Shown: positions 4,492 through 13,039 of the stretch, one piece after another
Numbering within the stretch: position 1 is the stretch's first letter
Layout of the letters: every line of letters begins with the position of its first letter
NCBI GenBank assembly: GCA_026982515.1
Contig: JALSGY010000257.1
Coordinates: forward strand, 1 to 17,441
Length of the DNA: 17,441 nucleotides
Origin: Paracoccaceae bacterium
Lineage (GTDB): Bacteria > Pseudomonadota > Alphaproteobacteria > Rhodobacterales > Rhodobacteraceae
Direction of reading: 5' to 3'
Position numbers and translations under genes: made by a program
The notes under the pieces: model-generated
Databases searched by the model: none
Seen by the model: the letters and a program-made list of their open reading frames with translations, nothing else
Told to the model about the DNA's origin: nothing

Positions 4492-7293
4492 CTACCCGCC
4501 CGCGGCCTCCCCGGCCGGCGATATGCGCGCAGCGGCGAACTTGAACTCGGGGATCTTGCCGAAAGGATCGAGCTGCGGGTTGGTCAGCACGTTGGCCGGG
4601 GCCTCGCCGAAGCAGAACGGGATGAACAGCATCCCGCGGCTGACATCGCGATCGGCGCGCAGGGTCAGGGTGATCGCCCCGCGCCGGGTTTCCACCCGCA
4701 CCTTCTGCCCCCGCCGCAGGCCCATCTCGCCGATGTCGCGCGGATGCATCGAGACCACCGGCTCGGGCTCCTGGGCGCTCAGCGCCGCCGAACGCCGGGT
4801 CATGGCGCCGGTGTGCCAGTGCTCCAGCATCCGCCCGGTGGTCAGCACCAGCGGGTATTCGCCGTCCGGCACCTCGTCGGGCGGCAACAGATCGGCCGGC
4901 ACCAGCCGCCCCTTGCCGGATGAGGTGGGGAAGCCCTCGGCAAACAGAACCTCCTGCCCCGGGGCATCGGGCGCACTGGCGGGATAGGTCACGCAATCCT
5001 CGGCCATCAGCCTTTCCCAGCCGATATTGGCAAGCGAAGGCATCAGCCCGGCCATTTCGGTGTAGACATCGGAAATGTCCGCATAGTTCCAGCCCAGCCC
5101 GATGCGGCAGGCGATCTCGCAGATCAGCTCCCAGTCCTGGCGCGCCTGGCCGGGCGGCGCCAGCGCCGGGCGGCCGATCTGGATCTGCCTGTTCGAGTTG
5201 GTATAGCTGCCCAGCTTCTCCGCCTGGCTGGAGGCGGGCAGGATCACATCGGCATGCCAGGCGGTTTCGGTGAGGAAGATGTCCTGCACCACCAGATGCT
5301 CCAGCCTTGCCAGCGCCGCGCGGGCATGTTTCTGATCGGGGTCCGACATGGCCGGGTTCTCGCCCATGATGTACATGGCGCGAATGTCGCCTGCGTGGAT
5401 CGCATTCATGATCTCCACCACCGTCAGCCCGCGCACCGGATCGAGGCTGCGCCCCCAGGCATCCTCGAAACGCGCCCGCACCGCCGGATCGTCCACCGGG
5501 GCGTAATCGGGATACACCATCGGGATCAGCCCGGCATCCGAGGCCCCCTGCACGTTGTTCTGCCCGCGAAGCGGGTGCAGCCCGGTGCCGGGCCGGCCCA
5601 CCTGGCCCGTGACAAGCGCCAGCGCGATCAGGCAGCGGGCATTGTCGGTGCCGTGCACATGCTGGGAAATGCCCATTCCCCAGAAGATGATCGCCGCGCG
5701 CGCGGTGGCGAAAAGCCGGGCGATCTCGCGCACCAGCCCGGGGGCCACACCGGTGACCGGCTCCATCGCCTCGGGGGTGAAGCCGGCAACCTTCCCGGCC
5801 AGCGCCTCGAAACCCTCCACATGGGCGCGGACATAGGCCGCATCATGCAGCCCCTCGGTGATGATCACGTTGAGCATCGAATTGAGCAACGCCACATCGC
5901 GCCCGGGGGCGAACACCACCGGATGCGTGGCGTGGCGCATCAGCCCCTGGCGGCGCGGATCCATCACGATCAGCTTCGCGCCGCGTTTCGCCGCCCGCTT
6001 GAAATAGGTGGCGGCCACGGGATGGTTCTGCTCGGGCCGGGCACCGATCACCATGATCACCTCGGCCTTTTCGGCATCGGTGAAGGGGGCGGAAACCGCG
6101 CCGGAACCCACCCCCTCCATCAGCGCGGCAACGGAAGAGGCATGGCAAAGCCGCGTGCAGTGATCCACATTGTTGGTGCCGAAGCCCTGACGGATCAGCT
6201 TCTGGAACAGGTAGGCCTCTTCGTTGGTGCCCTTGGCGCTGCCGAAACCGGCCAGCGCGCTGCCGCCATGGGCATCCAGCACCCGCTTCAGCCCGCCGGC
6301 GGCGCGCTCCAGCGCCTCTTCCCAGGTGGCTTCACGGAACACCTCGCCAAGGCGGGCATGGCTCAGCTCCATGTCGCCACGCTTGGGGGCGTCCGCGCGC
6401 CGGATCAGTGGCACCGTCAGACGTTCGGGGCTGGTGACGTAGTCCATCCCGAAACGCCCCTTGACGCAGAGCTTGCCGCGGTTGGCCGGGCCGCGGCGAC
6501 CATCGACCTTGAGAATGCGGTTGTCCTTCACGTGGATTTCCGTCTGGCAGCCCACGCCGCAGAAGGGACAGACGGAGTTGACAACCCTGTCCGCCCGCTC
6601 GGCGCTGCGCCGGGTGGCGGTCTCGTCCAGAAGCGCGCGTTCCATCAGCGCGCCGGTGGGGCAGGCCTGCACGCATTCGCCGCAGGCCACGCAGGACGAA
6701 ATCCCCATCGGATCATCCATGTCGAAGGCCGGTAGCGTGCCCGTGCCCCGCCCGGCCATGGCGATCACGTCGTTCACCTGCACCTCGCGGCAGGCCCGCA
6801 GGCAAAGGCCGCAGGCGATGCAGGCATCCAGGTTGACGGCGATCGAAGGATGCGAGCAATCGTGGAAGATGCTGTCGGCGGGGATCGGAGCCTGCGCACC
6901 GGGCCGGGTGGGGGTAAAGCGGATCTCCCCCAGCCCCGCGGCCTCGGCCTGGGCCCAGAAATCCGCCTCCGGGTCGGGGCCATCCTCGCGCGCGGGCATC
7001 TCGGCGGCCAGCAGCTCGAACACCATGCGGCGGCTTTTCTCCACCCGCTCTCCGGCGGTTCTCACCACCATGCCTTCCTCGGGCCGGCGAATGCAGGAGG
7101 CCGCCAGCGTGCGCTCGCCCTCGATTTCCACCACGCAGGCGCGGCAGTTGCCGTCAGGGCGGTATTCGGGGTCGTCCCGGTGGCACAGATGCGGGATACG
7201 GGTGCCCTCCCGTCTGGCCACCTCCCAGATGGTTTCGCCCGGCGCGGCCTGCACCTCGCGCCCGTCGAGGATGAAGGTGATGCGGTCGCTCAT
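4492..7293 (-). CDS. fdsA: NAD-dependent formate dehydrogenase, catalytic subunit (molybdenum, FdsA type)
   Basis: A 933-residue cytoplasmic molybdoenzyme that oxidises formate to CO2. The N-terminus is a ferredoxin-like [2Fe-2S] domain (Cys37, 50, 53, 67). Two bacterial-type [4Fe-4S] motifs follow, Cys158/161/164/168 and Cys201/204/207/211. The molybdopterin domain opens with CPFCGVGC at 242-249 plus Cys276 for another [4Fe-4S] cluster. The predicted Mo ligand is Cys383, in CTRLCHASS, followed by the conserved His384; the codon is TGC, so no selenocysteine is needed. The C-terminal domain (about 800-925) is the dinucleotide-binding fold. Start ATG 7293 follows GGAGGA and overlaps the upstream stop by 4 nt (ATGA), indicating translational coupling. 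Annotators sometimes call such proteins NuoG-like, but the Cys-His active site supports formate dehydrogenase. Confidence 0.93.
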   Translation of the reverse strand: MSDRITFILDGREVQAAPGETIWEVARREGTRIPHLCHRDDPEYRPDGNCRACVVEIEGERTLAASCIRRPEEGMVVRTAGERVEKSRRMVFELLAAEMPAREDGPDPEADFWAQAEAAGLGEIRFTPTRPGAQAPIPADSIFHDCSHPSIAVNLDACIACGLCLRACREVQVNDVIAMAGRGTGTLPAFDMDDPMGISSCVACGECVQACPTGALMERALLDETATRRSAERADRVVNSVCPFCGVGCQTEIHVKDNRILKVDGRRGPANRGKLCVKGRFGMDYVTSPERLTVPLIRRADAPKRGDMELSHARLGEVFREATWEEALERAAGGLKRVLDAHGGSALAGFGSAKGTNEEAYLFQKLIRQGFGTNNVDHCTRLCHASSVAALMEGVGSGAVSAPFTDAEKAEVIMVIGARPEQNHPVAATYFKRAAKRGAKLIVMDPRRQGLMRHATHPVVFAPGRDVALLNSMLNVIITEGLHDAAYVRAHVEGFEALAGKVAGFTPEAMEPVTGVAPGLVREIARLFATARAAIIFWGMGISQHVHGTDNARCLIALALVTGQVGRPGTGLHPLRGQNNVQGASDAGLIPMVYPDYAPVDDPAVRARFEDAWGRSLDPVRGLTVVEIMNAIHAGDIRAMYIMGENPAMSDPDQKHARAALARLEHLVVQDIFLTETAWHADVILPASSQAEKLGSYTNSNRQIQIGRPALAPPGQARQDWELICEIACRIGLGWNYADISDVYTEMAGLMPSLANIGWERLMAEDCVTYPASAPDAPGQEVLFAEGFPTSSGKGRLVPADLLPPDEVPDGEYPLVLTTGRMLEHWHTGAMTRRSAALSAQEPEPVVSMHPRDIGEMGLRRGQKVRVETRRGAITLTLRADRDVSRGMLFIPFCFGEAPANVLTNPQLDPFGKIPEFKFAAARISPAGEAAGG

Positions 7294-8960
7294 GCCAGTT
7301 CCTCCGGGAAATGGCGGATAAGGTGGCGCACGCAGTTGCCCGCCGCCTGGCCCAGCCCGCAGATCGAGGCATCCGCCATCACCTCGACCAGCTCTTCCAT
7401 CAGCGGCGCATCGGGCCGGTGCAGAAGCTCCACCAGCCGCGCGGTGCCGGCCCGGCAGGGCGTGCACTGGCCGCAGCTTTCATGGGCGAAGAAACGCATG
7501 GTATTGAGCACGGCCTCCCGCACGCTGTCCCGGTCGGAAAGCACCACCACCGCGTGAGAGCCGATGAAGCCGCCATGGGGCTCGAAGGTGCCGAAATCCA
7601 GCGGCAGATCGGCCATTGATGCCGGGAACACCCCGCCCGAGGCGCCGCCGGGAAGGAAGGCCTTGAGCGCATGCCCTTCGGCCATCCCGCCGCAGTGCCG
7701 CTCGATCAGTTCGGCCAGGCTGATCCCGGCCGGAGCCAGCTTGACCCCCGGTTCCTTCACCCGGCCCGAGACGGAATAGCTGCGCAGCCCCGGATGCCCC
7801 GGCCGCCCCTGATCGGCGAACCACGCCGCGCCGTTTCGCAAGATGTCCGGCACCCAGGAAAGGGTTTCCACGTTGTGGTTCAGGGTCGGCCTGCCGAACA
7901 GGCCGGCCTCGGCGATATAGGGGGGGCGATGACGCGGCAGGCCGCGTTTGCCCTCGATGCTCTCGATCATCGCGCTCTCCTCGCCGCAGATATAGGCCCC
8001 GGCGCCGCGCCGCAGCTCCATCGGGGCGCCGAGCAGCCCGGCTGCCTGAAGCGCGGCAATCTCGCGCTGCAGGATCTCGCGCACCTCCGGATATTCGTCG
8101 CGCAGGTAGATGTAGATGCGATCGCAGCCCACTACTGCCGCGGCAATCAGCGCACCCTCCAGCATCCGATGCGGGGCGGATTCCAGCCAGTGGCGATCCT
8201 TGAAGGTGCCCGGCTCGCCCTCATCGGCGTTCACCGTCATCAGGCGCGGGCCGTCGAGGCCCCTGACGATCCGCCATTTGCGTCCGGCCGGAAAGCCCGC
8301 GCCACCCAGCCCGCGCAGGCGGGCGTCCGACAGGGCGGCGATGGCGTCTTCGGCTGCGAGCCTGCCCGAGGCAATGCGTTCCAGCACCTCGTAGCCGCCC
8401 CGGGCGCGGTAGCTCTCGAGCGTCTCGTAGCGGGGGATCTCCGCCTCGTGCGGGCCGCTCAGAGCCTTGGCAATACGGTCCTCGGTGGCCTCGTTCACCG
8501 CGCGCTGCCCCACCCGGGCGGCAGGGGCCGCATCGCAACGGCCGATGCAGGGCACCGGCTGGATGCGCACCCGGTCAGGGTCGGTGCTGGCGCGCAACCG
8601 CTCGATCAGCCCCTGTGCCCCGGCCAGAGCGCAGGACAACGAATTGCAGATGCGCACGGTCAGCGGCGCGGGGGCCTCCCCGCCCTCCTTCACGACATCG
8701 AAATGGTGGTAGAAGCTGGCCACCTCGTAAACCTCGGCCTGGCTCAGCCGGAACAACTCGGCCAGGGCCGCCAGATGCCGGGCATGCAGCGCGCGGTGTG
8801 CATCCTGCAGGCGGTGCAGCGCCTCGATCAGCATGTCGCGCCGGCGGGGCATCCCGCCCAGCAGGGCGTCCACCTCGGCCAGGGCCTCCTCCTCGACCTG
8901 CCGCCCCTTGGGCAGGGTGACGTCTCGGCGGGTGGAATGAATGGCGGCGTGTCTTTTCAT
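7290..8960 (-). CDS. fdsB: Formate dehydrogenase electron-transfer subunit, FdsG-FdsB fusion (NuoE + NuoF type)
   Basis: A 556-residue protein joining two subunits that are separate genes in Rhodobacter capsulatus and Cupriavidus. Residues about 20-165 are the NuoE/FdsG thioredoxin-like domain, with [2Fe-2S] ligands Cys105/110 (CNSLSC) and Cys138/142 (CIGRC). Residues about 185-556 are NuoF/FdsB: the glycine-rich FMN-binding stretch RGLGGAGFPAGRKW (216-229), the NADH-site segment GAGAYICGEES (319-329) and the [4Fe-4S] motif CGQCTPC (496-502) plus Cys534. It would accept electrons from FdsA and reduce NAD+. ATG 8960 follows GGGGAGAA at about 6 nt. It is the first gene of the fds operon and diverges from the endonuclease-like gene across 226 nt. 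All cofactor ligands of both halves are present, so the fusion should be functional. Confidence 0.92.
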   Translation of the reverse strand: MKRHAAIHSTRRDVTLPKGRQVEEEALAEVDALLGGMPRRRDMLIEALHRLQDAHRALHARHLAALAELFRLSQAEVYEVASFYHHFDVVKEGGEAPAPLTVRICNSLSCALAGAQGLIERLRASTDPDRVRIQPVPCIGRCDAAPAARVGQRAVNEATEDRIAKALSGPHEAEIPRYETLESYRARGGYEVLERIASGRLAAEDAIAALSDARLRGLGGAGFPAGRKWRIVRGLDGPRLMTVNADEGEPGTFKDRHWLESAPHRMLEGALIAAAVVGCDRIYIYLRDEYPEVREILQREIAALQAAGLLGAPMELRRGAGAYICGEESAMIESIEGKRGLPRHRPPYIAEAGLFGRPTLNHNVETLSWVPDILRNGAAWFADQGRPGHPGLRSYSVSGRVKEPGVKLAPAGISLAELIERHCGGMAEGHALKAFLPGGASGGVFPASMADLPLDFGTFEPHGGFIGSHAVVVLSDRDSVREAVLNTMRFFAHESCGQCTPCRAGTARLVELLHRPDAPLMEELVEVMADASICGLGQAAGNCVRHLIRHFPEELA

Positions 8961-8973
8961 CGATGTTCTCCCC

Positions 8974-8983
8974 GGCTGCAGCC
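8974..8983. promoter_or_regulatory. 10-bp palindrome in the fds leader
   Basis: GGCTGCAGCC lies 14 nt upstream of the fdsG-B start codon, immediately before the ribosome binding site. A further 8-bp palindrome, GATTAATC, is at 8989-8996. On the minus strand TTGAAA at about 9003-9008 could be a -35-like box, but I see no matching -10. These may be operator or leader elements. Evidence is weak, resting on symmetry and place only. Confidence 0.3.
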
Positions 8984-9071
8984 TGCCGGATTAATCGCGC
9001 AGTTTCAAACGGCTTCAGCCATCCATTGGCGACATGAACGATACCGCATGCGACGCGGCGGGATGGATGTG

Positions 9072-9125
9072 GCGGGGGGCTGCCTGCCCCCCGCGCCCCC
9101 GGGAGTATTGCCGGACAGAAGAAGG
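9072..9125 (+). repeat. Intergenic repeat element, copy 2 (strong hairpin plus conserved core)
   Basis: A perfect 9-bp GC hairpin (GCGGGGGGC at 9072-9080, loop TGCCT, GCCCCCCGC at 9086-9094) is followed after 5 nt by a 26-nt core at 9100-9125: CGGGAGTATT, G, CCGGACAGAAGAAGG. The core is nearly identical to copy 1 in reverse orientation at 3624-3650. It ends 61 nt before the endonuclease-family start and reads in the same direction. As the gene to its left is transcribed away from it, this is not a terminator for a neighbouring plus-strand gene. Function unknown. Confidence 0.8.
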
Positions 9126-9186
9126 GCTGCGAATCGCTTGCCCGAGGCAGCGGATTGGCGGAAACTCGCCCCGTCTGGAGGTGGCG

Positions 9187-9987
9187 ATGAGCGACGACAA
9201 GCGCCTGCGCGTGATGAGCTGGAACCTGTGGTGGCGCTTCGGAGCGTGGCAGGAGCGCGCCCCGGCCATCGCCGCCACGCTGGTGCGCGAAGAGGCGGAC
9301 ATCATCTGCCTGCAGGAGGTCTGGGACGACGGGGCGCGCAACTTCGCCGCCGAACTGGCCGGGGAGCTGGGCTATCACCACGCCTGGACACCCGGCGCGC
9401 GGCCCAATGGCATTCACATGGGCAATGCGATCCTGTCGCGCTGGCCGATTGCGGGCCATGAGGGCATCGCGCTATACGGGCAGGCCGGGGCCGACGAGAT
9501 GCGCGTGGCGCTGCGGGCCGATATCGAGGGGCCGGGGGGGCAGATCCCCGTTTTCTGCACCCATCTCAACTACCTGCCTTATCACAGTCACATCCGCCAG
9601 CGACAGGTGGCCGGGGTGCTGGAATTCATCCGGGCTTCCCGGCCGTGTAAATACCCGCCCATCCTGTGCGGCGATTTCAACGCCGAGCCGATGTCGGACG
9701 AGATCCGCATGATCACCGGATTGGCGGCGGTGCCGGTGGAGGGGCTGGCGCTGCTCGATGCCTGGAGCTACTGCCACCCCGAACACTCCGGCTTCACCTG
9801 GTCGCGAGCAAACCCCCATGCAGCCGAAACCCTGGAGCCGGAGCGGCGGATCGACTACATCTTCACCGGCTATCCCCGGCCCGGCGGCAAGGGGCAGATC
9901 CTGGATTGCCGGATCACCGGGAACGTGCCGGTGGAGGGGGTCTGGCCCTCGGACCATTTCGCGCTGGTGGCCGAATTGCGGCTGTGA
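9187..9987 (+). CDS. Endonuclease/exonuclease/phosphatase-family hydrolase
   Basis: A 266-residue protein of the EEP (DNase I-like) superfamily, metal-dependent phosphodiesterases whose substrates range from DNA to phospholipids and inositol phosphates. Conserved residues visible are Asn13 (SWNLWW), Glu44 (LQEVW), the THLNY segment at 125-129, Asp163 and Asn165 (GDFNAEP), Asp223 (RRIDYIF) and the catalytic Asp256-His257 pair (SDHFAL). No signal peptide is visible from this start, so a cytoplasmic location is likely. ATG 9187 has GGAGG about 6 nt upstream; longer upstream extensions lack family character and run through the repeat element. The substrate cannot be inferred from sequence or neighbours. 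Confidence 0.85.
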   Translation: MSDDKRLRVMSWNLWWRFGAWQERAPAIAATLVREEADIICLQEVWDDGARNFAAELAGELGYHHAWTPGARPNGIHMGNAILSRWPIAGHEGIALYGQAGADEMRVALRADIEGPGGQIPVFCTHLNYLPYHSHIRQRQVAGVLEFIRASRPCKYPPILCGDFNAEPMSDEIRMITGLAAVPVEGLALLDAWSYCHPEHSGFTWSRANPHAAETLEPERRIDYIFTGYPRPGGKGQILDCRITGNVPVEGVWPSDHFALVAELRL

Positions 9988-10005
9988 GCGACCCGGGCCG
10001 GAACC

Positions 10006-10020
10006 GGGGCATCTGGCCCC
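10006..10020 (+). terminator. Small hairpin between the endonuclease-family gene and cdd
   Basis: GGGGC-ATCTG-GCCCC forms a 5-bp GC stem 18 nt after the endonuclease-family stop and is followed by only TT. It might separate that gene from the pyrimidine operon. The lack of a T-run makes this a weak call. The rest of the 89-nt gap shows no clear promoter. Confidence 0.3.
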
Positions 10021-10076
10021 TTGCATCCGCCGGCATGGCACCGCACTGTGGAGCCGTTCGATATCGGAGTTGCACA

Positions 10077-10469
10077 ATGGATCTGCTGGAGGCAGCGAAG
10101 CGGGTGCGCGAAAATGCCCATGCTCCCTATTCGGGGTTCAAGGTCGGCGCGGCGATACGGGCAGCTTCGGGGCGCATCTATGCGGGGTGCAACGTGGAGA
10201 ACGCCTCATACCCCGAAGGCAGCTGTGCCGAGGCCGGTGCGATTGCCGCCATGGTGGCGGCGGGCGAGACGCGGATCGCCGAAGCGGTGGTGATCGCCGA
10301 CAGCCCGCAGCCGGTCAGCCCCTGCGGCGGCTGCCGTCAGCGCCTGGCCGAGTTCGCGGGCCCGCAGATGCGGGTAACCATGGTCACACTCGATGGCCAG
10401 CGCCGCACCGCCACCATGGAGGAGCTGCTGCCCTTCGCCTTCGGGCAGGACCACATGAAGCGGGGCTGA
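10077..10469 (+). CDS. cdd: Cytidine deaminase (small, homotetrameric type)
   Basis: A 130-residue zinc enzyme that deaminates cytidine and deoxycytidine to uridine and deoxyuridine. The active-site motif is CAEAGA (Cys50, with proton-shuttle Glu52) together with PCGGC (Cys83, Cys86). Three cysteine ligands and this length are typical of the tetrameric class rather than the E. coli dimer, which has His in the first position. YAGCNVENASYPEG (35-48) is the substrate-binding block. ATG 10077 has GGAG 7 nt upstream. It opens the pyrimidine operon and is 2 nt from deoA, so the two are surely co-transcribed. Confidence 0.95.
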   Translation: MDLLEAAKRVRENAHAPYSGFKVGAAIRAASGRIYAGCNVENASYPEGSCAEAGAIAAMVAAGETRIAEAVVIADSPQPVSPCGGCRQRLAEFAGPQMRVTMVTLDGQRRTATMEELLPFAFGQDHMKRG

Positions 10470-10471
10470 GC

Positions 10472-11779
10472 ATGGACGCCAGAAGCATCATCGCCCGGCT
10501 GCGCGACCGGCTGGGCCTTTCGCGGGATCAGATCTCATGGTTCGCCGACGGGCTGGCCAGCGGCGAGGTGACGGATGCCCAGGCCGGCGCCTTTGCCATG
10601 GCGGCCTGCCTCAACGGGCTGTCCACCGACGAGCGCGTGGCGCTGACGCTGGCCATGCGCGACAGCGGCCAGGTGATGGCCTGGGATCTGCCCGGTCCGG
10701 TGGTGGACAAGCACTCCACCGGCGGGATCGGCGATGCGGTCTCGCTGCTGCTGGCCCCGGCGCTGGCCGCGCTTGGCGCCTATGTGCCGATGGTCTCGGG
10801 GCGCGGCCTGGGCCACACCGGCGGCACGCTTGACAAGCTGGAGGCGATCCCGGGGGTGAACACGGAAGTCACGGAAGAACGCTTTCGCCGGATCGTCGAG
10901 AGCGTCGGCGCGGCGATCGTTTCGGCCACCGGCTCCATCGCTCCGGCCGACAAGCGCCTTTATGCGATCCGCGACGTCACCGCCACCGTCGAAAGCATCG
11001 ATCTGATCACCGCCTCGATCCTGTCGAAGAAACTGGCCGCCGGGCTGGAGGCCCTGGTGCTGGACGTGAAGGTGGGCAGTGGCGCCTTCATGAAGAGCAT
11101 GGACGAGGCCGAGGCGCTGGCCGGCTCGCTGGTCTCCACCGCCAATGACGCGGGGTGCCGGACCACAGCGCTGATCACCGACATGAACCAGCCGCTGGCC
11201 TCTTCGGCGGGCAATGCGCTGGAGGTGATGGAGGTCATGGAGGCGCTGACCGGGGTCGATACCGGCTCCCGGCTGTTCGAACTGACGGCAAGGCTGGGCG
11301 GAGAGCTGCTGGTGCTGGCCGGCATGGCGGCCGGCGCCGATGAGGGCGCGGCACAGGTGGCGGGCAGCCTGCGCGACGGCTCGGCGGCGGAGCGCTTCGC
11401 CCGCATGGTGGCGGAACTGGGCGGCCCGACCGACTTCGTCGAGCGCTGGCGCGACCGGCTGCCCTCGGCCCCGGTGGTGCGCGAGGTCCGGGCCGGGCGC
11501 TCCGGCCGGGTGGTCGCGATCGACGGCCAGGCGCTGGGCATGGCGGTGGTTCATCTGGGCGGCGGGCGGTTGAAGAACGGCGACCGGATCGATCCCTCCG
11601 TGGGCCTCTCGGGGTTGCCCATGCTGGGAGACCAGGTGGTGGCGGAAACGCCACTGGGCACGATCCACGCAGCCTCGACCCGGGCCGCGGACCGGGCCGA
11701 GGCCACCCTGCGCGAAGCCATCGTCATCGGCGACGAAGAGGTGGACATTCCCCCGCTTGTCTGCCGGAGCATCGGCTGA
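10472..11779 (+). CDS. deoA: Thymidine phosphorylase
   Basis: A 435-residue protein, close to the E. coli enzyme in length. It phosphorolyses thymidine and deoxyuridine to the base and 2-deoxyribose-1-phosphate. The phosphate-binding motif KHSTGGIGD is at 80-88. The pyrimidine-nucleoside phosphorylase signature SGRGLGHTGGTLDKLE is at 109-124. DVKVGSGAFMKS in the centre is the other family-typical segment. The start ATG lies 2 nt after the cdd stop, and the stop shares one base with the deoB start (TGATG), so translation is coupled. Pyrimidine-nucleoside phosphorylase (Pdp) is the main alternative, but length and the Cdd/DeoB context favour DeoA. Confidence 0.95.
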   Translation: MDARSIIARLRDRLGLSRDQISWFADGLASGEVTDAQAGAFAMAACLNGLSTDERVALTLAMRDSGQVMAWDLPGPVVDKHSTGGIGDAVSLLLAPALAALGAYVPMVSGRGLGHTGGTLDKLEAIPGVNTEVTEERFRRIVESVGAAIVSATGSIAPADKRLYAIRDVTATVESIDLITASILSKKLAAGLEALVLDVKVGSGAFMKSMDEAEALAGSLVSTANDAGCRTTALITDMNQPLASSAGNALEVMEVMEALTGVDTGSRLFELTARLGGELLVLAGMAAGADEGAAQVAGSLRDGSAAERFARMVAELGGPTDFVERWRDRLPSAPVVREVRAGRSGRVVAIDGQALGMAVVHLGGGRLKNGDRIDPSVGLSGLPMLGDQVVAETPLGTIHAASTRAADRAEATLREAIVIGDEEVDIPPLVCRSIG

Positions 11780-12987
11780 TGGCGCGCGCTTTCCTGATCG
11801 TGATGGATTCGGCCGGCTGCGGCGGTGCGCCCGATGCTGGAAATTTCTTCAATGGCGCGCAGCCCGATACCGGCGCCAATACGCTGGGCCATATCGCGGC
11901 GGCCTGCGCGGCGGGGAAGGCCGAAGAGGGGCGCTCCGGCCCGCTGAAGATGCCCAACCTGGATGCCCTCGGGCTGGGGGCGGCGATCCGGCTGGCCTCC
12001 GGCGCTGCTGCTCCGGGGCTGGAGGCCAGCCCCGAGGGGCTGTGGGGCGCGGCCACGGAGATTTCTCCGGGCAAGGACACGCCCTCCGGCCACTGGGAGC
12101 TGGCGGGCGTGCCGGTGCCCTGGCAATGGCATTACTTCCCCGACACCACCCCCGCCTTCCCGCCGGAGCTGGTGGCCGAAGTCTGCCGCCTTGCCGGCAC
12201 CGAGGGGATACTGGGCAACTGTCACGCCTCGGGCATTCCGATCATCGAGAAGCACTGCGAAGAGCACCTGCGCACCGGCTGGCCGATCTGCTACACCTCC
12301 GCCGACAGCGTGTTCCAGATTGCCGCCCACGAGGAGGCCTTCGGCCTGCAGCGGTTGCTGCGGCTGTGCGAGGATCTCGCCCCTACCCTGCATGCGATGA
12401 AGGTGGGGCGCGTGATCGCCCGGCCCTTTGCTGGCACCTGCGACGATTTCCACCGCACGAAGAACCGGCGCGATTTCGCCATTGCCCCGCCCGCGCCCAC
12501 CTTGTGCGATTACGTCCAGCAGGCCGGCGGCACGGTATTCGCAGTGGGAAAGATCGGCGACATCTTCTCGATGCGCGGCATTGACGAGTTGCGCAAGGGC
12601 AATGATGCCGAGCTGATGGACCATCTGTTCGCGCTGCAGCAGGAGGCCCCCGACGGCAGCCTGATCTTTGCCAATTTCGTGGAGTTCGACACCCTCTATG
12701 GCCACCAGCGCGACGTTTCCGGCTATGCCCGGGCGCTGGAGTGGTTCGATACCCGGGCCGGGCAATTGCTGGAGGGGGCGCGGGCGGGGGATCTGGTGCT
12801 GTTCACCGCCGATCACGGAAACGATCCCACCTGGACAGGCACCGACCACACCCGCGAACGGGTGCCGGTTCTGGCCCATGGGGCCGGCCGCCGGGCGATC
12901 GGGCAGGTGGGATATGCGGACGTGGGCGCCTCGGTAGCCGCCCACCTGAAGATTGCCTATGGCGGGCAGGGCAGGAGTTTCCTTTGA
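11779..12987 (+). CDS. deoB: Phosphopentomutase
   Basis: A 402-residue alkaline-phosphatase-superfamily enzyme that interconverts (deoxy)ribose-1-phosphate and -5-phosphate, moving the DeoA product towards central metabolism. Seen in order: VMDSAGCGGAPDA (8-20, metal ligand Asp10), DTGANTLGH (30-38), KDTPSGHWE (99-107, phosphorylated Thr101), ADSVFQIAAHEE (175-186), the conserved VEFDTLYGHQRD block (301-312, ligands Asp304 and His309), and TADHGNDPT (343-351) with His357. Usual Phe/Ile residues near Asp10 are replaced (SAGCGG for SFGIGA), a mild variation. Translation is coupled to deoA by a one-base overlap. No deoxyribose-phosphate aldolase gene (deoC) lies in this window. Confidence 0.95.
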   Translation: MARAFLIVMDSAGCGGAPDAGNFFNGAQPDTGANTLGHIAAACAAGKAEEGRSGPLKMPNLDALGLGAAIRLASGAAAPGLEASPEGLWGAATEISPGKDTPSGHWELAGVPVPWQWHYFPDTTPAFPPELVAEVCRLAGTEGILGNCHASGIPIIEKHCEEHLRTGWPICYTSADSVFQIAAHEEAFGLQRLLRLCEDLAPTLHAMKVGRVIARPFAGTCDDFHRTKNRRDFAIAPPAPTLCDYVQQAGGTVFAVGKIGDIFSMRGIDELRKGNDAELMDHLFALQQEAPDGSLIFANFVEFDTLYGHQRDVSGYARALEWFDTRAGQLLEGARAGDLVLFTADHGNDPTWTGTDHTRERVPVLAHGAGRRAIGQVGYADVGASVAAHLKIAYGGQGRSFL

Positions 12988-13039
12988 CGACACGGGCGGG
13001 TAAAGCGGGTGTCAGGTCCATGCGAGAACGGGGGAAGCC

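Noticed and set aside
6140..6170. Selenocysteine at the formate dehydrogenase active site
   Set aside because: The Mo-ligand codon (residue 383) reads TGC on the minus strand, an ordinary cysteine; no TGA is present and no SECIS-like hairpin is needed.
5254..6735. Long open frame on the plus strand opposite fdsA (493 codons)
   Set aside because: It lies wholly antisense to a well-conserved gene, is His/Gly/Gln-rich in the way antisense frames of GC-rich genes usually are, and shows no recognisable domain.
4492..8960. Reading the two fds genes as complex I subunits NuoEF and NuoG
   Set aside because: No other nuo genes are present, and the large subunit keeps the full Mo-bisPGD domain with the Cys-His active-site pair, which NuoG lacks.
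9034..9186. N-terminal extension of the endonuclease-family protein from ATG 9034
   Set aside because: The extension translates the repeat element and hairpin, lacks a ribosome binding site and is followed by a well-placed GGAGG and ATG at 9187.
7671..9461. Long plus-strand open frame (596 codons) opposite fdsG-B and running into the endonuclease-family gene
   Set aside because: It is antisense to confident cofactor-binding domains and crosses the intergenic repeat. Composition is that of a shadow frame.
12988..13039. Terminator between deoB and upp
   Set aside because: Only a 5-bp GACAC/GTGTC stem with a 15-nt loop and no T-run. More likely a spacer within one operon.
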